The notes beneath the pieces were generated by a model. The model searched no databases, was not told the DNA's origin, and saw only the letters and a program-made list of their open reading frames with translations. This document shows positions 1-8,433 of a stretch of 64,000 bases of DNA, piece by piece. Both the position numbers and the translations under genes were made by a program. Each line of letters begins with the position of its first letter. Position 1 is the first letter of the stretch. Origin of the DNA: UBA7672 sp965279205 (GTDB lineage Bacteria > Pseudomonadota > Alphaproteobacteria > Caulobacterales > Hyphomonadaceae); assembly GCA_965279205.1 (NCBI GenBank), contig OZ257144.1, positions 2,046,001 through 2,110,000 of the forward strand. The letters run 5' to 3'.

Positions 1-330
1 CTGCAGTAACAGCGTCGACTTCCCTATGCCTGGATCGCCGCCGACGAGAATGGCGGAGGAGCGGGCAATACCGCCTCCGAAGACCCGGTCGAGTTCGTTG
101 ATGCCTGTCGAAAGACGTGGCGGTGGGGGGTCAGCGGAATCGAGTGGAGCGAATTCGACATTGCCAGTCCGGGTCTTTGTCCCGGAAGCCGGTGTGGCGA
201 GGCCACCAGGCGCGCTGATGGTTTCCTCGACCAGCGAATTCCACGCTCCGCACGCCTCGCACCGGCCCGACCATTTTGCATGGGCGGTTCCGCAGGATTG
301 GCAGACATAGGCGGTATTTGATTTGGCCAT
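1..330 (-). CDS. radA: DNA repair protein RadA, N-terminal part (runs off the left edge)
   Basis: The first 110 codons of RadA are visible, reading leftward off the window. RadA is a RecA-like DNA-dependent ATPase that helps process recombination intermediates. The protein opens MAKSNTAYVCQSCG and carries the four-cysteine zinc ribbon (C10, C13, C24, C27), followed by the conserved STGINELDRVFGGG stretch and Walker A GDPGIGKST (residues 98-106). The ATG at 330 puts the zinc finger at its usual distance from the N terminus. The KNRFG and Lon-like C-terminal domains lie outside the window. It is divergent from cysK with about 200 bases between them. Confidence 0.93.
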   Translation of the reverse strand, partial: MAKSNTAYVCQSCGTAHAKWSGRCEACGAWNSLVEETISAPGGLATPASGTKTRTGNVEFAPLDSADPPPPRLSTGINELDRVFGGGIARSSAILVGGDPGIGKSTLLLQ

Positions 331-479
331 CGGCGGCAAACTGGCAGGTCGTGCGATTCAGCGCCAGACCGCGATCTTCGATCTATGACAAAACCTCATG
401 CGTGTGATGATCGATGTTCGCAGGCGCTGATTGTGAGCGCCAATCGAGTCTCCATGAAAAATCCAGACCATCTGCATGT

Positions 480-507
480 TTGACCTGTGAGAACACGGTA
501 GTAGCTT
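480..507 (+). promoter_or_regulatory. Candidate sigma70 promoter of cysK
   Basis: TTGACC at 480-485 is followed after 16 bases by TAGCTT at 502-507, about 25 bases before the cysK ATG. The -35 is good and the -10 is weak. It is the best match in the radA-cysK divergent gap, but this is motif reading only. Confidence 0.3.
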
Positions 508-531
508 CCCTGCCCAGCAGAGGAAAATCCC

Positions 532-1575
532 ATGGCTCGCTACAATTCGATCATTGAAACCGTCGGCCGCACGCCCGTTGTGAAGATCAATCGGCTGGGC
601 CCGCCGGGGGTGAACCTCTGGGTCAAGGTGGAGGCGTTCAACCCGCTCGGCTCCGTGAAGGACCGGCTGGCGCTGGGCGTCATCGAGGCAGCGGAAAAAT
701 CCGGCGAGCTGAAGCCCGGCCAGACCGTAATCGAAGCGACCAGCGGCAACACCGGCATCGGTCTTGCGATGGTTTGTGCCGCCAAGGGCTATCCTCTGGT
801 CGTCACGATGGCGGAGAGCTTCTCGGTCGAGCGCCGCAAACTGATGCGCTTCCTTGGCGCCAAGGTCGTGCTCACGCCGGCCGCGTTGCGTGCAACCGGC
901 ATGATCCTCAAGACGATCGAATTGGCGAAAGCACATGGCTGGTTCATGACCCGTCAGTTCGAGAATGAAGCCAATCCCGAAATCCACGTGCGGACCACGG
1001 GGCGCGAGATCGTCGACGACTTCAAGGCGGATGGTCTCGACTACTGGGTCACCGGCTACGGCACTGGTGGCACGCTGAACGGCGTCTCTCGTGTTCTCGC
1101 AAAGGAGATGCCCAACACCAAGATCGTCGTCTGCGAACCGACCGATGCGCCCCTGCTGACCAGCGGAGCGCCGCAGCAGCGCAATGACGACGGCACACCG
1201 GCCGCCGGTCACCCGGCCTGGAAGCCGCACCCGATGCAAGGCTGGACGCCGGACTTCATCCCGAAGCTCACCGGTGAAGTCGATCTCAAACGCGTCCACA
1301 AGATCGTCACTGTCGCCGGGCCCGATGCGATGAAATGCAGCCAGGATCTGGCGGCAAAGGAAGGCATCTTCGTCGGCATAACCTCGGGCGCCACATTCGC
1401 TGCGGCGCTGGAGATCGCCAAAACGGCGCCGAAGGGATCCAACATCCTCGCTATGCTGCCGGACACCGGCGAGCGCTATCTGTCGACGCCGCTGTTCGGC
1501 AACGTGCCGGCGGAGATGACGCCCGAGGAAGTCGAGATCCTGAAATCGACGCCCTACGCTCAACCGGCGGCCTGA
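532..1575 (+). CDS. cysK: Cysteine synthase (O-acetylserine sulfhydrylase)
   Basis: This PLP fold-type II enzyme makes cysteine from O-acetylserine and sulfide in the cytoplasm. The PLP lysine is K43 in NPLGSVKDR, the substrate-binding loop is TSGNTG (70-75) and the phosphate-cradle glycines are GYGTGGT. At 347 residues it is longer than the usual roughly 310, because of an insert around residues 210-245 (LTSGAPQQRNDDGTPAAG) and a longer C-terminal tail. Some annotators call such proteins CysK/CBS-like. GAGGA stands about 10 bases before the ATG. It is monocistronic, divergent from radA, and no cys regulator is adjacent. A cystathionine beta-synthase role is possible but no CBS domain is present. 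Confidence 0.9.
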   Translation: MARYNSIIETVGRTPVVKINRLGPPGVNLWVKVEAFNPLGSVKDRLALGVIEAAEKSGELKPGQTVIEATSGNTGIGLAMVCAAKGYPLVVTMAESFSVERRKLMRFLGAKVVLTPAALRATGMILKTIELAKAHGWFMTRQFENEANPEIHVRTTGREIVDDFKADGLDYWVTGYGTGGTLNGVSRVLAKEMPNTKIVVCEPTDAPLLTSGAPQQRNDDGTPAAGHPAWKPHPMQGWTPDFIPKLTGEVDLKRVHKIVTVAGPDAMKCSQDLAAKEGIFVGITSGATFAAALEIAKTAPKGSNILAMLPDTGERYLSTPLFGNVPAEMTPEEVEILKSTPYAQPAA

Positions 1576-1701
1576 GCGTCCGGGCAGCCTGATCGTAAGT
1601 CAGCGCTCGAGACAAATCCTCGCAAGCGTCATGTCGCTTTTTCGATCGCAAGGCTGTACGGCCTCGCTTAGTTTGTGAGGGATCACACACAAGAGTCAGA
1701 C

Positions 1702-3096
1702 ATGACCAAGCCGGACCTCGCCTCCCTGCTCACTCGGATCGCGACCTACTCCGCCGCTCGCCGCGCTGGCGATGCTGAGCGCGCTCACAAGCCGGCGGCC
1801 AGCTATGGCGAACAACTGGAGCGTTTTCAGCTGCCAGTGCAGGACGAGGGCGTGCCGGCCGATCAGGTGATCGCTGAGCTGATCGCTCATGCCGAGCCTG
1901 GGCTGGCCGCGGTCACCGGCCCGCGTTTCTTCGGCTGGGTCATCGGCGGCAGCAACCCGGTAGGCGTTGCGGCGGACTGGCTCACGTCGATCTGGGGTCA
2001 GAACGCAGGCAACCATCTGGCGACGCCGTCTGCTGCCGCGGCGGAGGAGTGGGCAGGCCGGGCTTTGCTGGAGCTGTTCGACCTGCCCAGGGAATGTTCG
2101 GTCGGCTTCGTGACCGGCGCAACGATGGCGAACTTCACCTGCCTTGCGGCAGCGCGTGGCGAAGTGCTTCGGCGCGCAGGTTGGGATGTCGAAGCAGACG
2201 GAATGTTCGGCGCACCACCGATCACAGTGATCCTCGGCGAGGAAGCACACTCGACAGTGTTCGCCGCACTGAAATACCTGGGCCTTGGCGCCCAGCGCGT
2301 GGTGAAGGTTGCGGTCGACCAGAACGGCACGATGATCCCGGCGGCGTTTGCCGAAGCGATCGACGCGGTGCAGGGGCCGGTGATCGCGATCGCGCAGGCG
2401 GGCCAGATCAACACGGGCGCGTTCGATCCGTTCGAAGCGATTGTGAAAGCGGCGCATGCGAAAGGCGCGTGGGTGCATGTCGATGGCGCATTCGGACTGT
2501 GGGCGCGAGTAACGCGAACACACCGGGCGCTGACCAACGGGATTGATCTGTGCGACAGCTGGGCAGTCGATGGCCACAAATGGCTGCAAACGCCCTATGA
2601 CAGCGGCTACGCCATCGTGCGCCACCCGGAAGCACATGCGCGAGCGATGCAGATCGCGGCAAGCTATCTGCCGGGCGCCGGAGACGGCTATCGCATTCCG
2701 TCGGACTATGTGCCGGAGCTGTCACGTCGTGCGCGTGGCTTTGCAACGTGGGCGCTGATCCGGCATCTGGGGCGGCGACGGATTGCGGAGATGGTTTCCG
2801 GACACTGCGCTCAGGCGCGGCGGTTTGCCGAGAAACTCGGCGCAGAGCCAGGTGTGGAAATCATGAACGATGTGGCGCTGAACCAGGTCGCCGTGCGCTT
2901 CGGGAACGACGACCAGACGAAACAGACCATCGCGCGCATCCAGGCCGACGGCGTCGCGTTCATCGGCGGCGCCCAATGGCGCGGCCACTGGATCATGCGC
3001 ATCTCTGTGATCAACGAGAACACGACCATGGCGGATATCGATCGGTCGGCAGTCGCGATGATCGAGGCGTGGCGTGCTATGCGCGGGCGAAACTAG
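1702..3096 (+). CDS. Pyridoxal-dependent decarboxylase (group II, aromatic/glutamate decarboxylase-like)
   Basis: A 464-residue group II PLP decarboxylase. The PLP aspartate lies in WVHVDGAFGLWA and the Schiff-base lysine in WAVDGHKWLQTPYDSGY. TGATMANFTCLAAAR in the middle binds the cofactor phosphate. The family removes the carboxylate of aromatic amino acids, glutamate or related substrates, and the sequence alone does not fix which. ATG 1702 is chosen over an in-frame GTG at 1675, which adds only nine unconserved residues. Its TAG overlaps the stop of the facing small membrane gene. Actinobacterial and alphaproteobacterial relatives are often annotated as aspartate aminotransferase family or L-2,4-diaminobutyrate decarboxylase without proof. 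Confidence 0.85.
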   Translation: MTKPDLASLLTRIATYSAARRAGDAERAHKPAASYGEQLERFQLPVQDEGVPADQVIAELIAHAEPGLAAVTGPRFFGWVIGGSNPVGVAADWLTSIWGQNAGNHLATPSAAAAEEWAGRALLELFDLPRECSVGFVTGATMANFTCLAAARGEVLRRAGWDVEADGMFGAPPITVILGEEAHSTVFAALKYLGLGAQRVVKVAVDQNGTMIPAAFAEAIDAVQGPVIAIAQAGQINTGAFDPFEAIVKAAHAKGAWVHVDGAFGLWARVTRTHRALTNGIDLCDSWAVDGHKWLQTPYDSGYAIVRHPEAHARAMQIAASYLPGAGDGYRIPSDYVPELSRRARGFATWALIRHLGRRRIAEMVSGHCAQARRFAEKLGAEPGVEIMNDVALNQVAVRFGNDDQTKQTIARIQADGVAFIGGAQWRGHWIMRISVINENTTMADIDRSAVAMIEAWRAMRGRN

Positions 3097-3281
3097 CGCG
3101 CGGCGAAGCACCAGAGGCCGGTGCAGACGCCGAAGACGAGCTGCGCGACCAGATCCATCAGCCCGCCGAGCGCCAGTATCGGCAGGCCCACCCAGAGGAA
3201 AACCAGCCAGATCGCCATCGGCGTGATGCGCGGTTCCGGCAGCCTGTGGCCGGCGACTGTCTGGATCTTGGCGCGCGCCAT
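3093..3281 (-). CDS. Small two-helix membrane protein, function unknown
   Basis: A 62-residue protein. After a polar N terminus (MARAKIQTVAGHRLPEPRIT), residues 21-60 are almost wholly hydrophobic (AIWLVFLWVGLPILALGGL, then LVAQLVFGVCTGLWCF), enough for two short membrane helices. Its stop shares the tetranucleotide CTAG (3093-3096) with the stop of the convergent decarboxylase. No family was recognised. It is divergent from the FemAB-like gene by about 56 bases. The membrane-protein composition makes it more credible than a chance frame, but no homologue can be checked here. Confidence 0.55.
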   Translation of the reverse strand: MARAKIQTVAGHRLPEPRITPMAIWLVFLWVGLPILALGGLMDLVAQLVFGVCTGLWCFAAR

Positions 3282-3337
3282 CTGTGTTTCCTGTCTTGGT
3301 TCACCAATTGGCGGCGGGAATCGCTAAAACTTGGCAA

Positions 3338-4291
3338 ATGAGTCGCTTCACTGCCTCCTGGAACCAGACCGACCGCGCCGAGTGGGATGCAGCACACGCC
3401 GGCGCCGCCGCGACCTATCAGCAGGACTGGGCCTATGGAGTGGCGCTGAAGGCGGCGTCTCCCGATGTGGAAGTGCTGCGAGCTGCGGTCAGGCGCGCCG
3501 ATGGTCCTCTGGTCGCGCTTGCGCAGATCACGGCGCGGGCGTTTGCACTGGTTGGGCGGTTCGCACTGTGCACACACGGACCTGTCTGGGTCGGTGACGT
3601 ATCGCCGGAGGACAAGCGGGAAGCTTACAAAGCGCTGCGCAAGTCGCTGCCACAGCGCTGGCCAAAGTTGCTGGTGTTCACGCCAGACGAACCGATGGCC
3701 GCCGCGGCGGGGCTTGCCGGCATGAGCCGTGTGATGACAGGCGATGCGACGGTACTGATCGACCTGACACGTGACGAGGCCGACCTGCGCGCTGCATTCG
3801 AGTCGAGCTGGCGCAACAAGCTGTCGAAGGCTGAAAAATCCGAGCTGGTGATCCAGAAGAGCGGTCTGAAGCCGGCGCAGTATCGTTGGCTGCTCGATGC
3901 CGAGATCAAGCAGCGGCAGAAACGCGGCTATCGCGCCATGCCGCTGGAGATGACCGAGCGATGGCAGGACGCGAAGGCGGAAGCTGCCAAGGGAGACCGC
4001 GGCGCCGGGCTGGCCGTGTTCCGCGCAGACCTCGGGCGCGATCCCGCAGCGGGAATGCTGTTCCTGATCCATGGCCGCCGCGCCACCTATCATGTCGGCT
4101 GGACCAGCGAGGAAGGGCGCAACAACGCCGCGCACAATCTGATCCTGTGGTCAGCGATGAAGGAGCTGAAGGCGCGAGGCGTCGCCGTGCTCGACCTTGG
4201 CGGCGTCAATACGCAATCAGGCGCGGGCATTGCCCGGTTCAAGCTTGAGACCAGCGGCGCCGTCCTCCAAAGGGCCGGCGCCTACGTCTAG
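3338..4291 (+). CDS. FemAB/GNAT-like aminoacyl- or acyltransferase
   Basis: A 317-residue protein with the layout of the FemAB-like double-GNAT fold. FESSWRNKLSKAEKSEL (about 165-185) matches the hallmark helix of this group, followed by the substrate-side stretch AGMLFLIHGRRATYHVGWTS and the final AHNLILWSAMKELKARGVAVLDLGG. In this family that end forms the acyl-donor pocket. Relatives add amino acids to peptidoglycan peptides or modify envelope polymers, and the substrate here is unknown. ATG 3338 begins MSRFTASWNQTDRAEWD and is preferred to an in-frame GTG at 3284 because the extra residues look non-conserved. It stands alone and its stop shares CTAG with the convergent natB-like gene. Confidence 0.75.
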   Translation: MSRFTASWNQTDRAEWDAAHAGAAATYQQDWAYGVALKAASPDVEVLRAAVRRADGPLVALAQITARAFALVGRFALCTHGPVWVGDVSPEDKREAYKALRKSLPQRWPKLLVFTPDEPMAAAAGLAGMSRVMTGDATVLIDLTRDEADLRAAFESSWRNKLSKAEKSELVIQKSGLKPAQYRWLLDAEIKQRQKRGYRAMPLEMTERWQDAKAEAAKGDRGAGLAVFRADLGRDPAAGMLFLIHGRRATYHVGWTSEEGRNNAAHNLILWSAMKELKARGVAVLDLGGVNTQSGAGIARFKLETSGAVLQRAGAYV

Positions 4292-5793
4292 GCTTCCGTC
4301 GATTTGCCGAACATCATCGCGATGAATCCGCCGAGCTTTGGCGGCTGTCCTGTCCGCAGCAGGCTGGCCTGGAACAGGCGACCGAGCAGCAGCATTTCCA
4401 CGATGACGAAGACAGTCAGCATGGCGCCAGTCCCCAGAACTTCCATCAGCGAAACACCCGCGCCGAGACGCGCCAGCATCGCAAACGGCGTGTAGAGCGG
4501 AATCCACGACAGCAGCACTGGCAGGAAGCCGTTAGGCGTAGAGATCACCGCGACGATCATGAACACAACAGGGAGCATGATGATCATCACCACCGGCATC
4601 AGGTAGGACTGTGCATCCTGCAGCGAGTTCGCGAGAGCGCCGATCGCCAGATAGAGCATAGAGATGATCAGGTAGCCGGCGAGGAAGTAGAACAGCATCG
4701 CGAAGATGATCCACGGTTCATCAAGCGCGGCGAGAGACGGCCGCACGATATCGGCCACGAGCCCCTGAACAGCTAGCGATGCGCCAACCGCTGCGCCAAC
4801 CCAAACCGCCAGAATGGTGAGGCCAACCGCGCCGAGGCCTAGCAGCTTTCCGTACATGAGATCAGCCGGCCTGATGCAGGCGAGGACCGATTCCAGTAGC
4901 TTGTTGGATTTCTCCTCGATCACGCCCTGAAGCATCATCGAGCCAGTGACCATCACCGTGACCAGAAGCAGGTAGACCATTGCCAGCGGCAGGGCCGACC
5001 GGATCAAGACCTGTTCGCGGCCACTGCCTTGCGGCGGAGCGCTTACGTTGACGGGCGTGGTGATCGTGCTGATCTGCGTCGCGATTTCAGGCGGTAAGCC
5101 GCTGGCCTGAAGCGCCCGGCTGCGCTGGATGCGCGTGATCTCGCTGCGAATAGTTTCAATCAGCACTTCGTTGGGCCGCCCATTGGTCCACATCTGAACC
5201 GCTGTGCCGGGCGCGCCGAGATTGGCGGGGATGTACACAGCGAGCGAGAGCGGCCGCTTGCCGTCGCTGGTCTTGATGTCGCCCTGGAGATAGTGGGCAA
5301 GGCTCACACCCAGCGCCTCGGCGCCCTTGCCGGTCACAACATCAGCAGGCAGGTCCGCGCGCATCGTGGCTCGCGGTGTGATCTCGTATTTTGGCGCGTC
5401 CTTCGGGAGCAGGGGCGTGACTTCAGCGACTGCCTTCTCGATGCCGCCGGCGCCGATGAAGGTCTCGACCTCCGCGTCGGTGAACCAGCTTCGGCCTTGC
5501 GCCCAGATCGCGTCGGGCTTTGCCTTGTCCGCGCCCCAGCGCTGGGCGAAGCCAGACAGGTCGATCAGGAAGCCACGCTCGCGATTGAGCACGAGCCGCT
5601 TTTCGATGGGCTCAGCATAGAGGCCGGTGCTGTCGACCATGACATAGGCCGAGTTCGTTTGAGGCCGGAAATAACGTCCCGCAAATTGCGTGATGCCGAT
5701 GACGACGGGCAGGACGAGCAGCATCACCCAGAAGCCCCGCGTGGAGGCGATCTGGCGATACTCTCGCATGGCGACAAGAAGGATGGATCTCAC
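4288..5793 (-). CDS. ABC-2 type transporter permease (NatB-like)
   Basis: A 501-residue integral membrane protein. One helix lies at the N terminus (GFWVMLLVLPVVIGITQF), then a large extracytoplasmic region of about 220 residues, then at least five helices packed between about 270 and 490. TGSMMLQGVIEEKSNKLLESVL is the conserved cytoplasmic loop of ABC-2 permeases. It pairs with the ATPase immediately upstream, whose TGA overlaps this GTG start (GTGA at 5790-5793). Bacillus NatAB exports sodium, but many homologues export peptides, antibiotics or unknown compounds, so the cargo is not inferred. Confidence 0.85.
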   Translation of the reverse strand: MRSILLVAMREYRQIASTRGFWVMLLVLPVVIGITQFAGRYFRPQTNSAYVMVDSTGLYAEPIEKRLVLNRERGFLIDLSGFAQRWGADKAKPDAIWAQGRSWFTDAEVETFIGAGGIEKAVAEVTPLLPKDAPKYEITPRATMRADLPADVVTGKGAEALGVSLAHYLQGDIKTSDGKRPLSLAVYIPANLGAPGTAVQMWTNGRPNEVLIETIRSEITRIQRSRALQASGLPPEIATQISTITTPVNVSAPPQGSGREQVLIRSALPLAMVYLLLVTVMVTGSMMLQGVIEEKSNKLLESVLACIRPADLMYGKLLGLGAVGLTILAVWVGAAVGASLAVQGLVADIVRPSLAALDEPWIIFAMLFYFLAGYLIISMLYLAIGALANSLQDAQSYLMPVVMIIMLPVVFMIVAVISTPNGFLPVLLSWIPLYTPFAMLARLGAGVSLMEVLGTGAMLTVFVIVEMLLLGRLFQASLLRTGQPPKLGGFIAMMFGKSTEA

Positions 5794-6683
5794 TTCACGA
5801 TCTCCTGGTCGCCGCCGACAAGATGGATGAAGACGTCATGCAGGCTTGGCTTGCGCACGTCGAAGCGGCGCAACGCAAAGCCATTGGCTGTGCAGGCCTG
5901 CAGAAGGGCGCCGGTATCGCCGCCGGGTTTCAGTTCGATATCCCAGTCGCTCCAGCCGTCGCCGCCGCCCGTGCGAGTTGCCTTCAGCACGCCCGACAGG
6001 GGCGAAGGATCCGACTGCGAGGTAAGGCTGAGCCGGCTGGGCAGCTGCGCGCGCGCTTCCTCCTGCGTGCCCTCGAAAACCTTCCGGCCGCGCGAGAGCA
6101 GCAGCAGGCGATCGCTCAAGCGCTCAGCGTGCTGCATCACGTGGGTGGAGAACACGACCGTCGATCCATTGGCCGCCATCTCGACAACCAGCTCTTCAAG
6201 GACAGACTGGTTCACCGGGTCGAGGCCAGAGAAGGGTTCATCCAGGATCAGGAGTCTGGGCGCATTCACCATCGCCGCCGCGACCTGCACCTTCTGCGAC
6301 ATCCCCTTGGAGAGCTTGTCGATCGTCGTCTTCGTCCATTTGGTGAGGCCGAAGCGTTCGATCAGCCGCTCGGCCGCCTTCCGCGCCGGGTCGAGCTCCA
6401 TGCCTTTCAGCTGTCCGAAATAGACGATGGTGTCGATCACCGTCATGCGTTTGTAGAGCCCGCGCTCTTCCGGCAGGAACCCGATCTGCGAGGCGTGCTC
6501 GCGCCCCGGCGCCTTGCCGAGAATTTCGATACGTCCGGATGTGGGGCGGATGATGTCGAGCGCCATGCGCAGCGACGTCGTCTTGCCCGCGCCATTGCCG
6601 CCGAGAAAGCCGAATATGCCGCCTTCGGGTACGCTGAAGCTGAGATCGTTGACGGCGGTGAAGTCGCCGAAGCGTTTCACCAC
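5790..6683 (-). CDS. ABC transporter ATP-binding protein (NatA-like), partner of the ABC-2 permease
   Basis: Soluble ATPase with Walker A GGNGAGKTTS, ABC signature LSKGMSQKVQ, Walker B LLILDEPFSGLDP and the H-loop VFSTHVMQ, plus a C-terminal extension of about 70 residues as in NatA-type subunits. The GTG at 6683 is the first standard start, but it cuts off the first beta strand (AILTLDH) that every ABC ATPase has. That strand is encoded just upstream in frame, with no ATG, GTG or TTG. A strong GGGGAGG (6713-6719) sits five bases before an ATC codon at 6707, which would give MAILTLDHVVKRFG. The true start is therefore probably 6707 by a rare AUC codon, or a base error has hidden an ATG. Confidence 0.88.
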   Translation of the reverse strand: MVKRFGDFTAVNDLSFSVPEGGIFGFLGGNGAGKTTSLRMALDIIRPTSGRIEILGKAPGREHASQIGFLPEERGLYKRMTVIDTIVYFGQLKGMELDPARKAAERLIERFGLTKWTKTTIDKLSKGMSQKVQVAAAMVNAPRLLILDEPFSGLDPVNQSVLEELVVEMAANGSTVVFSTHVMQHAERLSDRLLLLSRGRKVFEGTQEEARAQLPSRLSLTSQSDPSPLSGVLKATRTGGGDGWSDWDIELKPGGDTGALLQACTANGFALRRFDVRKPSLHDVFIHLVGGDQEIVK

Positions 6684-6838
6684 ATGGTCGAGCGTCAGAA
6701 TGGCGATGTCAGCCTCCCCGAAAGTCGGCCGCCAGTGCGGCTCTATTCCCTGCGCATCTAACGGATAGTCGTGACTGATCCGGCGTTCTTACAGGCGCCC
6801 GCCAAATACTTGCCGAGGTGTGGGGCGGAGGCAACAGC

Positions 6839-7603
6839 TCAGATTGCCGGCTGGATCGGTCCTTCGGCTCTTCCGTTGACGAACTGTTCCACAAAGGGAC
6901 TGCCGGACTTGTCCAGCGCGCCAACCGGGCCGCGCCATACGATCCTGCCCTCGTGGAGCATGGCGACCTCGTCGGCGATCTTGCGGACGCTGGCCATGTC
7001 GTGGGTGATCGAGATAGCCGCGGCGCCCAGCGCCTTGACCTGTTCAACGATGAGATTGTTGACCGCATCCGCCGTGATCGGATCGAGGCCGGTCGTCGGC
7101 TCGTCGAAGAAGATCAGGTCGGGCTTGGCGATGATCGCGCGGGCGAGGGCGACGCGCTTCTGCATGCCGCCGGAGAGTTCGGCAGGGCGAAGATCCGCGG
7201 CCGATGCCGGTAGGCGAACCTTGGCGAGATTCTCGATCGCCAGCTTCTTCGCTTTGGCACGACCGACGTGGTCGCGATAGATCAGGGCGAAGGCGACATT
7301 TTCCCAGACGGTGAGGCTGTCGAACAGCGCGCCGCCCTGGAACAGCATGCCGGTGCGCCGGCGCAGCGTGTCGATCGACTTCCTGTCTTTCGCAAGCGCG
7401 CCATCGAACGAGACTTGACCCTGATCGGGCGCCAGCAGGCCGAGCGCACATTTGATGGTGACAGACTTGCCTGTGCCCGATCCGCCGATGATGACCAGCG
7501 ACTGGCCCGGCGCGACGGTAAGATCGACGCCACGCAAAACCTGCTTGCCGCCGAACGCCTTGTGGACATTCTTGAGTTCGAGGATGGCGCTGTTGAAATT
7601 CAT
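6839..7603 (-). CDS. mlaF: Phospholipid transport ATP-binding protein MlaF
   Basis: A 254-residue ATPase of the Mla/Ttg2 class, which moves phospholipids between the inner and outer membranes. It has Walker A IGGSGTGKSVT, Q-loop MLFQGGALFDSLTVWENV, signature LSGGMQKRVALARAI, Walker B LIFFDEPTTGLDP and ITHDM. The Q-loop GGALFDS is typical of MlaF. ATG 7603 overlaps the mlaE stop (TGATG), indicating coupled translation; a GTG lies one codon upstream. It is third in the co-directional order alr-mlaE-mlaF. No mlaD, mlaC or mlaB is in view, so the substrate-binding parts must be elsewhere in the genome. Confidence 0.9.
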   Translation of the reverse strand: MNFNSAILELKNVHKAFGGKQVLRGVDLTVAPGQSLVIIGGSGTGKSVTIKCALGLLAPDQGQVSFDGALAKDRKSIDTLRRRTGMLFQGGALFDSLTVWENVAFALIYRDHVGRAKAKKLAIENLAKVRLPASAADLRPAELSGGMQKRVALARAIIAKPDLIFFDEPTTGLDPITADAVNNLIVEQVKALGAAAISITHDMASVRKIADEVAMLHEGRIVWRGPVGALDKSGSPFVEQFVNGRAEGPIQPAI

Positions 7604-8433
7604 CACAGGCCGATCCTCACGAAGATGGATGTGAGGATGTAGTTCGAGGCAAGGATCAGCACGGCTGCGCCGACGACGGCCAGCGTCGCCGCGCGGCCAA
7701 CGCCGCCGGCGCCGCCCTTGGACCGGTCGCCCTGATAGCAGCCGATCAGCGAGATTATGCCGCCGAACACCGCCGCCTTGATGACGCCGGACCAGATGTC
7801 ATTGCCCGTGACGAACGCCCAGGTGTTCTTCAGATAGAGCGAGCCGTTGAAATCGAGCGTGCCAACCGCCACCAGATAGCCACCCAGCACGCCGATGATG
7901 TCAGCGACGACCACGAGGATCGGCAAGGTCACGATCCCGGCCAGAACGCGCGGCGCGTAGAGATAGCGTTCGGGCTTTGCCGAAAGGGTCAGCAACGCAT
8001 CGATCTGTTCGGTGACACGCATGGCGCCGATCTCGGCGGCGATGCCTGCGCTGACGCGGCCAGCCAGCATCAGGCCCGCGAGGACAGGGCCAAGCTCACG
8101 GGTGATGCCCAGCACGACAATGTTGGGAACGAACTGCTCGGCGTTGAAGCGGGATCCGCCGGTGTAGATGTTGAGGGCAAGCGCCGCGCCGATGAACACG
8201 GCCGTCAGGCCAACCACGGGCAGGGAGTAGTAGCCAACCTTCAGACACTGCCGCAGGACTTCGCGGACATAGATCACCGGCGTGACGCACGCCGCCAGCA
8301 CGCGGCCCGAGAACAGCGTGATCCGGCCGACTTCGCGGAAAGCGGCCAGCACTGTCCGTCCGATCAGCCGGAACGGCCGCAACACGGCAGGCCCGTTCGA
8401 CGGGGCGGCGGCAGGCGATGGCGATGCGGTCAT
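7603..8433 (-). CDS. mlaE: Phospholipid transport permease MlaE
   Basis: A 276-residue inner-membrane permease of the MlaE (DUF140) family. After a proline/alanine-rich start come an amphipathic interface helix and about five membrane segments. The conserved ITRELGPVLAGLMLAGRVSAGIAAEIGAMRVTEQIDAL block is split over residues 120-160, with its EIGAMRVTEQIDAL coupling helix intact. GGIISLIGCYQG near the C terminus is also a family hallmark. Its ATG overlaps the alr stop (ATGA, 8430-8433), and its TGA overlaps mlaF, so alr, mlaE and mlaF are probably one transcript. Confidence 0.9.
   Translation of the reverse strand: MTASPSPAAAPSNGPAVLRPFRLIGRTVLAAFREVGRITLFSGRVLAACVTPVIYVREVLRQCLKVGYYSLPVVGLTAVFIGAALALNIYTGGSRFNAEQFVPNIVVLGITRELGPVLAGLMLAGRVSAGIAAEIGAMRVTEQIDALLTLSAKPERYLYAPRVLAGIVTLPILVVVADIIGVLGGYLVAVGTLDFNGSLYLKNTWAFVTGNDIWSGVIKAAVFGGIISLIGCYQGDRSKGGAGGVGRAATLAVVGAAVLILASNYILTSIFVRIGL

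Noticed and set aside
358..1563. A 401-codon open frame on the minus strand opposite cysK
   Set aside because: It mirrors the strong codon bias of cysK, has an arginine-rich composition and no recognisable fold.
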